From Ricinus communis (lineage: Eukaryota; Streptophyta; Magnoliopsida; Malpighiales; Euphorbiaceae): DNA of 64,000 bases. Positions 11,999-24,777 of this stretch are shown piece by piece. The translations under genes and the position numbers were made by a program. The DNA is taken from positions 16,863,001-16,927,000 of the forward strand of contig NC_063263.1 of the NCBI RefSeq assembly GCF_019578655.1, in the 5' to 3' direction. Numbering within the stretch: position 1 is the first letter of the stretch; each line of letters begins with the position of its first letter. Below the pieces are notes generated by a model. The model had not been told where the DNA came from. It worked only from the letters and a program-made list of their open reading frames with translations, and made no database searches.

Positions 11999-13020
11999 GA
12001 GTATTAGCAGTTCTATGCTTTATAGGGTCTATAAATAATGATATAGATGTACAGATTATTGAAGCTATTCTGACTTGTTTGATGCTGCTGTGGAACTGGT
12101 GTCTGAATAAGTGATCCACATAGCTATGCAGCATATATAATAACATCAACATCTGCCCTGCTGTTTTCTGCAGTTTGTAAGTTGGAAATAACATGGTGCA
12201 GGCAACTGGCAGACAAACTTTTGTGGTTAAAAGTGATTATCATACCATGTATTATTGTAACATAAATTACAAGCTTCTGCTCTTTCTCAATGATAATTAT
12301 TTTTCTTTTCTTTTTTCTTCCTTTTTAGAGGATTAATAATTGAACCACATCAAAGGGTAGTTCAGTGACCTTTCTGGTGTTGCTAGGATGATGCCCTGAT
12401 TGTCTGTTGAGCTTTTATGTTAGTATCTATAATGAAGTTTTTATTAAGAGATTCATAAATTAAAATTTTAGTAGAATTTTATTGTTTAAAATATAAAGTT
12501 TTATTCTTTGTTTTGATTTTAACAAGTGCATTATAAAATTTTTAGGTATTTTGAATTGGTAATTGTATTTTTATTTTTTTTATTGATAAAAGCTTACAAA
12601 ATTAAAACTTTTAATTTTCGTGAACAGAAATAAAATATTAGAATAAAATATTAATTTGTTTTAGACTTTAGTAAAATTTATTACTTTTATATTTAAGCTT
12701 TTTGAAATACTTTCATTATTTAAATAATGCACCATCAAGAATGCTCTAACGTGGATTTATTGATTAGAATAGTCCCATTTGTGATTGCTAAATTCTTTTT
12801 AATTCATATTAAAATAAACTATTTATGTCAGTCATTTTGTGTATGAATTTGATATTTTAAATTGGATGAATATTATATCTTTCTTTTACTGGCTTAACTG
12901 CAACGAAATGTTCCTAAAAAAGATAGAAAAGGTAAAAATAAAAACAGTTCTTACCGTTATTTAGTCAATCCCGCCACTAGGTCGGGTCCAGGAGAGCAGC
13001 TCCTCTGACTGGAGTGCCTC
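11999..13020. other. PLC 3' flank and spacer before SEN2
   Basis: The PLC 3' UTR probably covers about 12000-12300. Positions 12420-12900 are AT-rich without a supported gene. No long inverted repeat could be defined. Confidence 0.5.
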
Positions 13021-13810
13021 TCTTCCCGTCACTTCGTTTCTTCAAGCATAGGTGAGGCTCTTTTGTTATTATTCTTTCTTTCTTTTTTATCATTTTTCAA
13101 TAAATTTTAATTCAATAAAAAACGGCGCGATATCACATATATTGAAGATTAACCATTTCTCCGACTTTGGAACTGTTCCATTCTACTTGGGAAATTGAAG
13201 AAACTGTAGAAACAAGGACTTTCAAGTGGTCCTAGATATTGGTATGTTGCATAATTACTTTTCTCTTCTTTTTTTTTCTTTTCCAATAACATGAATTCTC
13301 GTGGGCTCTTCTTAATCGAGTCCAAACTGAACTGCCTTTTTCAGTTGTTGATTTTCCATTGTATGTTTTAAATCCATTGCATTCTAAGTGTTTGATAATT
13401 TGACTAAGTCACTTAAACACTAACAAGATACTTTGATTGTTCATAAGCAAAAAAACTTGGCGCCTCATTATTTTTGTCTACTTATTTTTGCGCGGCCCAT
13501 TAACAGAAAGGCCATTGATTAATCATCATGATCCTTTTTTATTTTGCTTTCGTTTCATTTGAGATCAGTTATTTATATTATTAGTGTTCTTTTTTATTGT
13601 CGAGTTAAATGTGGCATTTACGAGGGAAAAGCAAACTTTTCTTTGGTTGCTGAAAGTGTTTAATATGTTTTATTAGCAGTAAATGGTTAAACAATGAAGT
13701 TTTTTAGCCAAAAAAATAGTAATAACATAATGATAGGAGCTTGAAAAAGAAACATAACTTGAATATTTAGCTGCTTTATTTATTTATTTATTATTTTGAA
13801 GGATAATTAA
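13021..13810 (+). other. Probable SEN2 5' UTR exon and leader intron
   Basis: A GC-richer, CT-rich block at about 12970-13051 ends in ATAG|GTGAGG, a good donor at 13052. A plausible acceptor (TTTTGAAG) ends at 13801, 9 nt before the SEN2 start codon. This would be a roughly 750-nt intron in the 5' UTR. It is inferred from splice-site appearance only. Confidence 0.4.
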
Positions 13811-14524
13811 ATGGGGACAAGATGGAAAGGAAAGGGATCAGAAGCCAAAGCTGCTGCAGACCCTATGTCAAAGATAATCTCACAGCTTTGTTCTTCTCTA
13901 ATTCAATTTGATGCTCATGGGTTACTCTCAGGATGCAGTGTGCTTCTTGCAGTGGAATCAGAGCAGACTGAGCTTCTAACTCGGGCGTGTTTTGGCCGAC
14001 CCATGATTACATCTGAGAAGGATAAGCAATGGTTTCAATTGGGTATCGAGGAAGCCTTTTATCTGTCTTATTCTCTAAAATGCATCAAAATTGTTAGTGA
14101 AGATAATTGTTGTATAAGTGACTTAGAATTATGGCAGTTCATGAAGTCTCAAAAGCCAACTTTCCCTGACTTTTACAAGGCTTATTCTCATCTTCGGATG
14201 AAGAATTGGGTTGTCAGGCCAGGATCCCAATATGGTGTAGACTTTGTTGCGTATCGCCATCATCCATCTCTAGTTCATTCTGAATATGCTGTGCTTGTTT
14301 TGTCAGAAGAAGATGCTAATGCGAATGGGAGGTTAAGAGTATGGTCTGACTTTCATTGCACGCTTCGGCTTTGTGGAAGTGTTGCAAAGACATTATTAGT
14401 TCTTGGCATCAATAAAAATTGTCATGGTACTACCTTGCCATCGTGTCTCGAGAAATACTCTGTTGAAGAGCGCACATTTGCAAGATGGAGTCCACAGCAA
14501 AGTCGTGAGATCACCAATGACTAA
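13811..14524 (+). CDS. SEN2: tRNA-splicing endonuclease catalytic subunit SEN2
   Basis: Catalytic subunit of the heterotetrameric tRNA-splicing endonuclease, which removes introns from nuclear pre-tRNAs. Single coding exon, 237 aa, the size recalled for the Arabidopsis SEN proteins. Order: basic start (MGTRWKGKG); N-terminal tRNA_int_endo_N-type region (about 40-115, with LLTRACFGRP and EEAFYLSYSLKC); C-terminal nuclease fold (about 118-205). Catalytic triad by alignment to yeast Sen2: Tyr148 (VAYRHHP), His156 (LVHSEY) and Lys193 (GSVAKTLL); the eight-residue Tyr-His spacing matches yeast. YGVDF at 141-145 is the conserved strand. The last 30 residues (EERTFARWSPQQSRE) are plant-type. Converges on the tetraspanin gene, which lies on the minus strand. 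No truncation seen. Confidence 0.95.
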   Translation: MGTRWKGKGSEAKAAADPMSKIISQLCSSLIQFDAHGLLSGCSVLLAVESEQTELLTRACFGRPMITSEKDKQWFQLGIEEAFYLSYSLKCIKIVSEDNCCISDLELWQFMKSQKPTFPDFYKAYSHLRMKNWVVRPGSQYGVDFVAYRHHPSLVHSEYAVLVLSEEDANANGRLRVWSDFHCTLRLCGSVAKTLLVLGINKNCHGTTLPSCLEKYSVEERTFARWSPQQSREITND

Positions 14525-15924
14525 AAATGGGAACCAAGTAAGTTGTAATTTAAAAATTACTTCCTAGAATATTGTGCAAGCATTCATTACTTTATTGGGT
14601 TTTCTTTTGGTTGCAAAATGAATCATTTGACACTTGGTCAGCTCATAAAATGACACGATCAATCTTTTAAGCATCTGAAATGGATTTTATTGTTTCCGCT
14701 GTCATTGAAATGATTTAAATCTTTCACTTATAGTGCGCCCACATGGAGGAAAGGAAACATCTTCTATTGAATTGTTAGGAAGTATACATAAAACTTGTAA
14801 AATTTCTAAGATTCCAAGAAGCTATGTTCATATTGTAGGCACTATTAGGAAATAAAATTTGCATATCACCAATTATTTCTTATGACAGCAGGTGCTCAAG
14901 ATACAGGAAAAGAGCTTCCAAGTAGAATATTGTTCCTTTAGAGAGGATTGATTCACCTCTATAAATCCATAATTCAAACCCCGTTAGTTCTCTTCTCTGG
15001 GTTCCTACACTAGCAATATAACTCGACTCCTACAGGTCACTCTTTAATTATCCCTTAAATCCGAGGGCATGAACAAGGCTGTCATGTATCAATCTTGGGC
15101 AGGGTCTCTTCTTAAATTTTCGTTTCCATTTGCATATGCAGTTATAATGTCATCTCTCATAGATCATAGAGGATCAACTTCTGGTACTTCTCATTTGCCC
15201 GTTTGCTATTGCTTATCAGTAAAAAAGAATATTAGAGGGATTACTTAAATATCAAGTGTAATGAAGAGTAAAAAGAATTATTTTATGCACGTTTGCGTGT
15301 CATTTGCTACGGTGGCATCAATTTCTCCTTCCTAGACATGATCCACTTGAGCAATTTACAGTATGTTTTCGAGGTAAAACATCTAGTGACAGAAGGAAGC
15401 ACCACATGGTCATTGTAACTTGTAGCCCCTCTTAATTGGCATTGTCTGAAAAATGGATGTCATTTTGCTTGTATATTGGTCGTAAAGTTGGAAAAAAGAA
15501 GAAAGAGAATTAAACCACTAGAACAGTATTAAATATGTCATAAACTTATTAGGATCTTAATTACTAAAAGAAAATATTGTTTATGATTGATAGTTGCCTT
15601 TGTCATCATAGCTTTATATATAATCATCTCCACACTGTACTAGTGATGCTAGTTCAATTTGCATACACAAACACGTTGAAGAAAAAGTTCTGCCATTACT
15701 TAATCTTCTAATTACAATACAATTTTCTGTTCCCATAAAAAGCAAAGCTTGGTGGAAGAAATACATTACTTGAGAGCAACATATACATCCCAGTCTTTCA
15801 AAACTAAGGAACAAAATTTAAGTGCAGTTGGCAAAGATATACAACCCTAAAAAAAGGAAAACCAAAACCATAAAATACCTTCCTGAAATACTAAGTATCC
15901 AAGCAACAATTTCACTCCAATAAT
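14525..15924. other. Spacer between the converging SEN2 and tetraspanin genes
   Basis: Holds both 3' ends. A spliced SEN2 3' UTR is possible, with GTAAGT just after the stop at about 14537 and AG sites near 14890, but this is not proven. No other gene or clear repeat was seen. Confidence 0.5.
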
Positions 15925-18068
15925 TTAGAGATGGATCCTACTGGGTTGTGCCTTCGTCATCCTGGCTTCGCCGTAGGGTTCATCATTATCAATCCGGCGA
16001 TTGTTCCTAAAGGCAGCACAACCAATCACATAAGCAATCACTAGTATGATTAAGATAACAATGTTGATCACCGACACCTTCCTCCAGCTCTTTCTGATGC
16101 TGCCGAGCACCCCGGCCTTGCAAGAGTTGCAAGAATAACACAGTTGCTCTTGATCATTACTCCAGTTGTTGCAGTCAGGGTTGTAAACAACCCCTCCTAC
16201 CGATGTCCATACAGTTTCATTCACGTAGGCAAAACCACAGTCGCTAGGGGGCTTACAGCAGCCAGACTGCACAAAAAGAAAGGCAAAAATAGAAACTTAA
16301 TATTGAAGCGTAGGTATCAAATATAGTAATTACTCTTAAGAGTGTGGGAATGGGATCTGTTATCTTTCACTTAAATGTCCATACTGCAAATTGAAGAACA
16401 AGTTATTATTTCTTTTCCAAGAATGTAATAGAAGCATGTGTAGGAGCATGGCGGGTGGGACTGGGGCATCAATTAATTATAATCTGAAGCAATTTAATAT
16501 GTTTGGTAGTTGAGAAAAGGTCAAGAAAACTAGGGAAAACTTTAATCTAAAGATTGGATTCCAAAAAGTTTATTGTATCTTTCTGATTCCTGTCTAGCTC
16601 CAGTTACCAAAGCAATAAGCAACCAGACAAAAGAGAAAAAGAAAAGAAACAAATATCTCTTTCATATTCTACTTGAAAGGAAATCCTCAAGAGTAAGTTA
16701 AAGGAAAAATTGGACAAGCAAATCAACCACTTCCACATGGTACCTCCAACAGAACATTCTCAATAACCTCTATACACTCTGCCTAAAAAGAAGAAAGTGA
16801 CAAGTGCATCTAATTATTTTTCTTTTTCTAATCTTTTTTCCCCCCCCTTATCCAAACCTTTTCCCTCCTCAGAAACCCAATTTTGTTTCTTTTTTTCTTT
16901 TTTCTTTTTTCTTTTGATAAATGATGCACAATGTGTAAGACCACCATTGGGAAATACATACTGATTAAAAGGAAAAATATCTTGGTTATTGCACTAGGCA
17001 AATGGGAATGAGGCCACCGACCATCTTAATATAATGAAAGATTGAAATAAAATAATGAATTTAAAGATTGATACTTTTATGTAATAGTAATATAAGATTT
17101 CTAATGCTGACATTTAAAGCAATAATTATTATTATTATTGATGACAAAGTTAAGCTCCTTTTCATGAATCCGCGGAATATGATGATTATCAAAGAAAAGC
17201 CAGCTCGGACCAATTTTCATGCCAAAGAAACCGCAATGACCGGAGTGCCCATCTCACTCCTCACATGCATCTAACAATAATTTGAGGCATGACACACGTA
17301 AAACAAGATTGATTAAGAGTTTATTATGACGTCAAAAATAGTTGTTTTAATCTTTATTAGCCAATATGTATTAATATCATTTTAAATATTTATTAATTAT
17401 TTATCAAATTTATTATATAATTCAAAATATTAACTGAAAACTATAAAGAAATAGTTTTTTTAATTCTTTGATATATGAATTGTCTCTACAATTTTCTAAG
17501 ATATCATTATCATAAAATAAAACCAAGAAAAGAAATAAGAAATAAGAAAACATGCCTGAATAGGATTAAGCTTCCTCTGAAAAAACATATCAGCAGTTTC
17601 AGGGACACCATTAACAGTAACGCCCATCTTTGCACAAACTTTAGAATCTCTAATACAAGAGCTAATCTTACTCCAGTAGCTATCGCTAGCCACTCTTTCC
17701 TCCAACCAGCCTGAGTAATCCTGCAAATAATAATCTAAATAAGCTCTATTACTGACCGGCCGGCCACTCCCCTTATCAGTGACAGCATAAGCAAAGATAA
17801 TGAAGCCGATGAGCGCAGCGATGATGAAGAACATAACAAAGAGATATAACCACATCAAGAAAGTGTTTCTGTAACACGCGCCAGCAAAACCAGCTAAAGA
17901 AACCACCATGATGGATACACCAATGACGATCAATGGCCACTGCAGGAACTTTAAACAGTCTGTGTTGTTGGCTCTGCTGCTTAGCCATATTCCACCCCCT
18001 AAGATTGGGATTGATAGCAAGAAAGTTATGAAGTTCAGTAAACCTATCAAGTGATTGCTACTTCTCAT
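15925..18068 (-). CDS. Tetraspanin, TET3/TET4 type
   Basis: Four-pass membrane organiser of plant tetraspanin microdomains at the plasma membrane and plasmodesmata. Exons on the minus strand: 18068-17556 and 16266-15925; 284 aa. Topology: TM1 about 8-28 (LIGLLNFITFLLSIPILGGG), TM2 about 44-66, TM3 about 71-95 (WLYLFVMFFIIAALIGF), large extracellular loop about 97-228, TM4 about 229-252 (VINIVILIILVIAYVIG). The loop holds the plant GCCKPP motif directly after the splice junction, plus further paired cysteines (CNSCKAG). The cytosolic tail ends RIDNDEPYGEARMTKAQPS, very close to Arabidopsis TET3/TET4 as recalled. The intron (16267-17555) has a GC donor: CAG|GCATGT. Joining Gln171 to Ser172 there restores the NPIQ-SGCCKPP junction. 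SEN2 is the convergent neighbour, as in Arabidopsis. Confidence 0.94.
17550..17558 (-). other. Non-canonical GC splice donor of the tetraspanin intron
   Basis: On the minus strand the exon end reads CAG|GCATGT, close to the GC-donor consensus AG|GCAAGT. The acceptor is a normal TTTTTGTGCAG before TCTGGC at 16266. The nearest GT, four bases further on, would shift the frame and break the conserved IQSGCCKPP junction. Confidence 0.8.
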
Positions 18069-18360
18069 CTTTTCTTTCTGTGTCTAGGAATTAATTAAGA
18101 AATGGTTTTCTTTCTTCCTTCTTTCTTTTCCTTTGTTGGTTACTTGTTTCGATCAGGAAAATTTCGAAGGAGATGAGATGTGTGTATTAAGGCAGAGAGA
18201 GAGAGAGAGCAATAATGAAGGACTGTTACAGATGGAGGTTTAGTAATATTTTTATGACTACTTATTATGAGCTCAGAGTTTGATGTGGGCCTTTTCCTTT
18301 TTCCAAATCTAATATTTTTGCACAATAATATTAGTGAAAAGGGAATCAGTTTCTAAATGT
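18069..18360 (-). promoter_or_regulatory. Tetraspanin 5' leader and promoter region
   Basis: CT-rich on the sense (minus) strand, including a (GA)n tract on the plus strand at about 18194-18209, as is common in plant 5' UTRs and core promoters. The transcription start was not resolved. Confidence 0.4.
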
Positions 18361-19030
18361 TTAAAGTGCCAATTTTTTTACTCCCTTAACTTTTAGTCAA
18401 TAGCCAATTAGGACATTTTTTAATTCTCTAACTAGTTTATTTAGTAATTTATAATTTGGTAAAAATTCTCAATTCTTCTCAATTCAATTACTTAATTAAT
18501 GTAAAAGGTTCGATTTGATTTTAATATAATTTACTATAATTATTTAATAAGAATAATTAAATAATTTTTTTGATTAAAAAAATTAAATTAAATAATATTA
18601 CGAAACTCATTTAAAATTATACTTTTAAATAGTTTTTGTTTAAACGCTAAGATTAAATATTGTTAATGGAAGATTTTTTTTCTATTTTTATAAAAGTATA
18701 ACTTTATATGAGTTCAATAATATTATTCAATTTAAAAATCTTTAGTTAAAAATATTATCTATTTATTTTTATTGAATAATATAAATAAATTATGTTAAAT
18801 TTAAGTAATTTATTTTAATTCAATAAAAATCTAATCTTATATAATTTGAGATTTAGTATAAAGTTTAAGGAGCAAATTGAACATTTCATATTAAGTTAGC
18901 CTTTTAATTGAATTAAATTAACTAATTTTGTCAAATTAAGAGATAAATTGGTTAAAAAATTTAAAACTTAAGCTAATTACTCATTGATTTTAAATTTGAA
19001 GAGCAAACTTACATTTTTGCCATATCTAAA
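18361..19030. mobile_element. AT-rich fold-back element (MITE-like)
   Basis: Two long imperfect inverted arms lie at about 18510-18630 and 18705-18840, with a loop of about 75 nt. The inner part is clearest: AATAATATTACGAAACTCAT...TTATACTTTTA on the left against AATAATATTATTGAACTCAT...TTATACTTTTA on the reverse complement of the right. Weaker symmetry may reach 18361 and 19030. No coding capacity; no target-site duplication was defined. Confidence 0.5.
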
Positions 19031-22000
19031 TTGAAAATGAGAATAGATAAATTTTAAGTACATAAAAGAAATCAATAATATACCATGTGCATATATATCT
19101 TCTTTAAAATAATATTTATTTAGTTAGTGGTTGCCTTTAAAACTTTTAAACAGCGCTTTATTCATTTTAAGAATTTTACTCAACACATTCTAAATTAATC
19201 AAATTGACTCTAAATATTATATCAAAATAATTTAATTTGAATAATAATTTTTAGTTTTATTTTTTATCCATTAAAGTCATTGATGAATTTATTAGCAAAA
19301 TCAATAACAATTACATAATTATCGAATCAATATTAATTATTCAATAATAAAAATCATTGTATCTAGCTACAAAAGAAATTCATTGACTAATATTTAATAA
19401 AACATGTAAATTATAAAATGACAAATATAAAATTACAATTTAGTTAATATTTTTTTATCAATTAATTTAGTTAATCAAAATCAATTAAATTCTTAAAAAA
19501 TAGCATGTGATGGATTGGGTTGGTCCAAAAGCTAATGGGAGTCTCCTAAGTTTTGGGTTTACTTGTACTTGTCTTGTGGATGGATGATGTTGGTTGAGTG
19601 AAGCTATTGATAAGGAGATATTATTAAGATAATTGCATATTAAGAAGTGCTAATCAAGAATGGCCATGCCCATGTGGATATTTTCTTTCTTTTATCTCCT
19701 TCTTTTTTTTTTTTTTTTTTTTTTTTTGAGAGGCTTTCACTCTATTCTTTAACTTATTGTGATTAGCTAACCTCTTGGCATGTGCTGTTGTATGAGCTTG
19801 ATTGAAACAACTATTGTATTATTAAAGCCAAAATATCAGGATTCTTTTTATTGTTTTAATTTATATTATGTTTTTTTCTTAGCTATTAATATTACAAATT
19901 GCACTTCAATTTACTTGTTTTTCTCTTCTTTCTAGTGCCAAAGCAATTAATGGGAAGTTTCCCATCTCTTCTTTCCCTCTTTTGTGTTTTTTTCCTCTTT
20001 ATTGAAAACAAAAGTAAACCCTACTCAAATTATAAAGTACATATAATCAGCAATGATTTTCATATAAAAAAAATAATATTTTCCCATTATATATGAGATG
20101 CTAGAATTAGAGTCACTACTGATGACATTAATAAAATTCTAAATATTACCAAAATTTTGAATGAATTTACTAAAGAATTATAATCAAGTGGATCTCTTTA
20201 TATTTATGTGTACTTTAGAGGTAATTTATTTAAATTTTTTGGCAATTTATCTTTTATTTTGAGAACTAATTACTACCATGTTATGTATTATACATTTTTA
20301 CATAAAGATGTGTTACTCTTTTAGCACTCATAAATATTTATGTTATTAAAAAATAAAATTAATTTATGCCAATTAAAATTTCACGTGATAAATATAAAAT
20401 GAGAAATTTATTAAACTTTCGCAAGAAATATATGTCACATTAGCTCAATTCATTTTTTCTTTAGCTATTAAGAACATAAACTACGTCGTATCTCTTGTCC
20501 GGAGACAAAGAACCTTCTCTACCTTAAAATGTGTGAAACCATGAGATAGTACTTATAATTTTCTTTTAGTTACATACTCAAAACTACGTGCAAAATAATA
20601 AAAGCAATCAATTGTAATAATTTTGAGTGATTCTAATATATTATAGGTATATAATAACATAACAATTTATAAATATTGATATTTATTAATACAATTAAAT
20701 ATTAAATCAGTTAATTATATAATTAAATATATTATATATCATTAAAATTTAATTAATAATATCTAATAAAAATTCTTTATATAATTATCACTTTTATAAA
20801 TAATTAAAATATTATATATATATTTACTGATAATTTATTTAAAATAATTACTGATTAGAATTTAAAATTTAAAAATAAATTTTATAATTAATAAAATATT
20901 ATATAATAATAGTAAAATGTTGAATTTTAGTGCGACGGTCAAATATTTAAAATATTGAGGCTCCAAGGTATTTGAAAACTTTTTCTGATAAAGATAATTA
21001 AAGAAAAAAAAAAAGAAAAGAAGAAAAAGCTACAATAATTCCCGGGTTACTTCTTAAAAGATATTGTGTGCTTTTCAGGGCACAAAAAGAACAGTCGATG
21101 CAAAATGATGTTTGTTTAGCCGTTAAAAGAATAAATCTTGTAGACCCCAGATTTTGTGGGTTACATATTTGTATTTAGATTAAAACTTTATTTGGTTTTT
21201 TTAATTTTGTAAAGCATATTTAATTTAGTTGTTTTTAGATTTATAAATTCTTTAGTTTAATAGTTTTGTATATTTATTTTGAATTAATACTATTTAGAAA
21301 AAGTGAGAATCATTTTCTAAAAACAAAAGATAATTAAGAAATTACAATAAAATTTGAAATTATTTTATAATTTTAATATATTATTCTAATCGATATCGTT
21401 TTATATCCTCGGTACCATTGTCACTCTTACTATCTTTTTTATTGTCATTTTATGGATTACATATTTAAAAATATTAATATATATACTTTAATTTAAATAA
21501 TTTAATTTATTATAAAAATTAAATTTTTTGTTTTTATATCAGTCTCTTTTAAAAAATGTAACTCTTTTTTATTTTTATAAAATATAAAATTAAATTAAAT
21601 TGAACATATAAAAATATAAATTAAAATACCTATAAATTTAATAAAATAATAAATTATAGCTATGCAATAAGCTTACAACTTTATTCCTTTATACTTCATC
21701 TCATCTCGGAAAGGCTGTCGGTTGTACACGTTATCCTTCCCTCACTTCCTGGTCAAACTCTTCTCAAAGCTGGCCCTAAACAAATCCATTATTGTTTGTC
21801 TTAATGAATTAAGAGATTTAAATTTGTATGTATATTTTATAATCTGGAAAATTATTTTAATTTTATAAATTCAATAAGAAATTTTAAATTGCTTTAGTAA
21901 TTAATAAAGTCAGAAAAAGATCGGTAACAGTATACTATTTACATTTAGATCTTCTGGATATCTGCAATAAAATAAAATTAAAAGTCTTAGATGTAGTATC

Positions 22001-24770
22001 TAAAAAACTAATATGATACTTAAATTAGTATATAAGTGAAGACTTTGATAAAATATACGAAGGATTATAATTATATTACCAACGCTGGATATATCATAAA
22101 ATATCTATATTATTGTCTTATGTGTACAATCATACATAAAAGAGTGGTACAATGTTCTACATTTTTTTGTTGTCGGGGTACATGTCCTTTGATCGATATA
22201 GGCTATTTGGTGAGATAATAAGCGAGCTAGTCAGTACTAATTTAAAAAATTATAGTTTAGCTAGGTATGTATAAGTAATAATAGCCAATTATTAAAATTG
22301 ATCGAAATTGAATTTTATAATAAATACATATAACAAAATTATATGAATCAATAAATACATAAAAACATTGCAAAATTTATTCTTTTTTTTGTATTTTAAC
22401 AATCTTTCTAATTACTAATTAAAAAAATTGATTGTAAAACAATTAAAAAATATAATGGAGTAAATACTAAACAATATAATTTAAGATTTAAAAATAAAAT
22501 AAAAAAGTAAAAAGAGAAGAAATATTGGAATAAAATAAAATTAACGGAGTGAATTTATCAGTATTGCTATTGCACCGATCATCAATAGTGATGCTTCTAG
22601 TGTTCATCACCGTCATCGCTACTGCCTTTTATTATCACCACAATCTTTAATATAGTTTTGTTATCTCTTAAATTAAAAGAATTAGACATTGCCATTATTT
22701 GTCGTCACTGTCATTCCTTTTAATTTGATCTTGATTTATATCAAATCTATTTTAATAATTAGAAAAAAGAAATTGAATGAAAGAGAGTGATCGTATGTCA
22801 CATCGCGGAGCTCAAGTACAAAACAAAACTCATATGGTGCCACCATTTGCGGCTGATTTGAAAGAAAGTAACAGGTACTAATTGAATTTAAATTTCTGAA
22901 TTATTATCATTTAAGTTCAGCAAAAAAGAAGAAGAAGTATGAAGATATATAGTAGTGAGGTTAGTTGGGTATTCTCGTTGGTTTGTTTTGCTAGTGTGAA
23001 TATATGTGATTTTGTCTGTATTTTGATTTTTAACCGTTGATCTTAATTGGTCAAGGTTTTGGGTCCTTAATCAATAGAAATTCTACAGGAAACTGCCTGT
23101 TGATAGTCATTGATAAAGGGGTTAATTAGAAGGGTGCTGCTGGCATTCGTAAATGCAGCAACAAAAACAATCGCCAGCTTTATTTTTCATTCTTTTCTGT
23201 TTTTTCATTACCTTTAATAGCAGATTTAAGACTATCAGGTATAATATTTCTTTTCATTTTAAACTAAGGGTCCTTTTAAGATTTTTTTACAAGGACTAAT
23301 AAGTCTATTAAATAGTTTTAATTAAAAAAATCATTTAATATAAATAATTATAATATCATTTCATTAATATACTCAAAATTACTGCCATCTTGCTCTATTA
23401 ATACTATTATTTATAAATGAATAATAATAGAGTTGGAAAAAAAATCAGTAATGTTTCTTAAAACTACACTTAATTTGGAATCAAACTTCTTTTCTAAAAT
23501 GACATTCAATTTGATGGAGAGAATAACTGCTAATGGTCAATAATTGAGCTTTTATATAAAATATAAAATTCATTGGATTAGCGAAATTATTATCTAAATT
23601 TGGTGTATTTATCGTAATAAATAAGAAAGAAATAAATATATATATGTGTTTTATATTTTAATATTGCATGATCACCATATATTTTATTTATTTATAATTA
23701 ATTAATATAAAATAATTATTTATTGATTTGAAATATAAATAGAACATATATCAAGATAGACAATAATTTTTTAGTAAAAATATAAACTAAAAAGCGCATG
23801 ATTGTTTTATTTATCCTAATTTTTCAACCTTTATTTACGTGATGGTTACCAGACACTATTTGTCTATCTCTATGGTGAAAGAAGACTTGTTTAAATTTCG
23901 TACAAGCATTGGTCGATATTAAATTTTTTAAGTCAAGGCTCAAGTCTGGTCCGGTATGTTATAAAAATATACAATATTTTCTTTTATAATTTTTAAGTCA
24001 GATCAAATTATTAAATCTGTTTAAAAGATAAGTAGACTTTTTGCAAGTTCATATTTAGTTGGACTTAATGTAAAAAATAAGAGTCCAAGTCCAAAATTTT
24101 TTGAACAGACTTTAGCAGACTGGTTAACCAAGCTCGTGAACAGTTACTAACACTTTTCAAAAGATAAAGACAAAGATAGCTGATGGGTTGAATTGTAATT
24201 TCAAACTATTGGTAGGCCCTCGTGCCCCAAAGAAATTTGGATATAGTCCATGTTCTTTGTTTGAATGGGTTTTATTCCCTTTATTTCAAGAGGAAATTAC
24301 ATTTACATGCTTTTCTTGAAAATAATTACAAAAATATCTTTGATTTTAATTCCTTACATTTCTACTCCTTTCACTTGCATTTTTTTATGCTCTTCTTTAC
24401 ACACCACCACTAAACACCTGCAAATCTCAACCAAAACCTTCATCACCACCCAAAAACTTCATATCTGCATCACATCATTCCAACCATCTATCAACTACCC
24501 ATTTTTTATTTTTCTTAATTAAAAATGTTATAGGATTAAATCCACTGGCACTGTTCCTGCACTCGCCACCACCAACTTCTTTTGTATTTTGTCCCTTTTA
24601 TATATATATATACTAAAAATAATTAACAAATTAAAAAATGTTGGCAATTAAAACATTTATTAATATCTGAATATATTCTTAATAAAATAAATTATTAAAT
24701 TGTCCATAAAGGATTATCATTAATTAAATCAAAACTTTTGGATATTATATTAGTTGAATGATATTTTGTG
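19031..24770. other. Gene-poor AT-rich block
   Basis: No gene supported. Contents: a run of 22 T at about 19706-19727; mostly A/T sequence at 20600-20930 and 21180-21660; scattered single-copy-like patches (about 20460-20540, 21700-21780, 22560-22640). At 23900-24150 a stretch with CCAAGCTCGTGAACAG recalls termini of plant hAT-like MITEs, but no pair of ends was found. Short reading frames here are low-complexity. Confidence 0.5.
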
Positions 24771-24777
24771 AGACAAT

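Noticed and set aside
17480..17560. A conventional GT donor for the tetraspanin intron
   Set aside because: Nearby GT dinucleotides shift the frame or insert residues before SGCCKPP. The GC donor alone gives the conserved junction.
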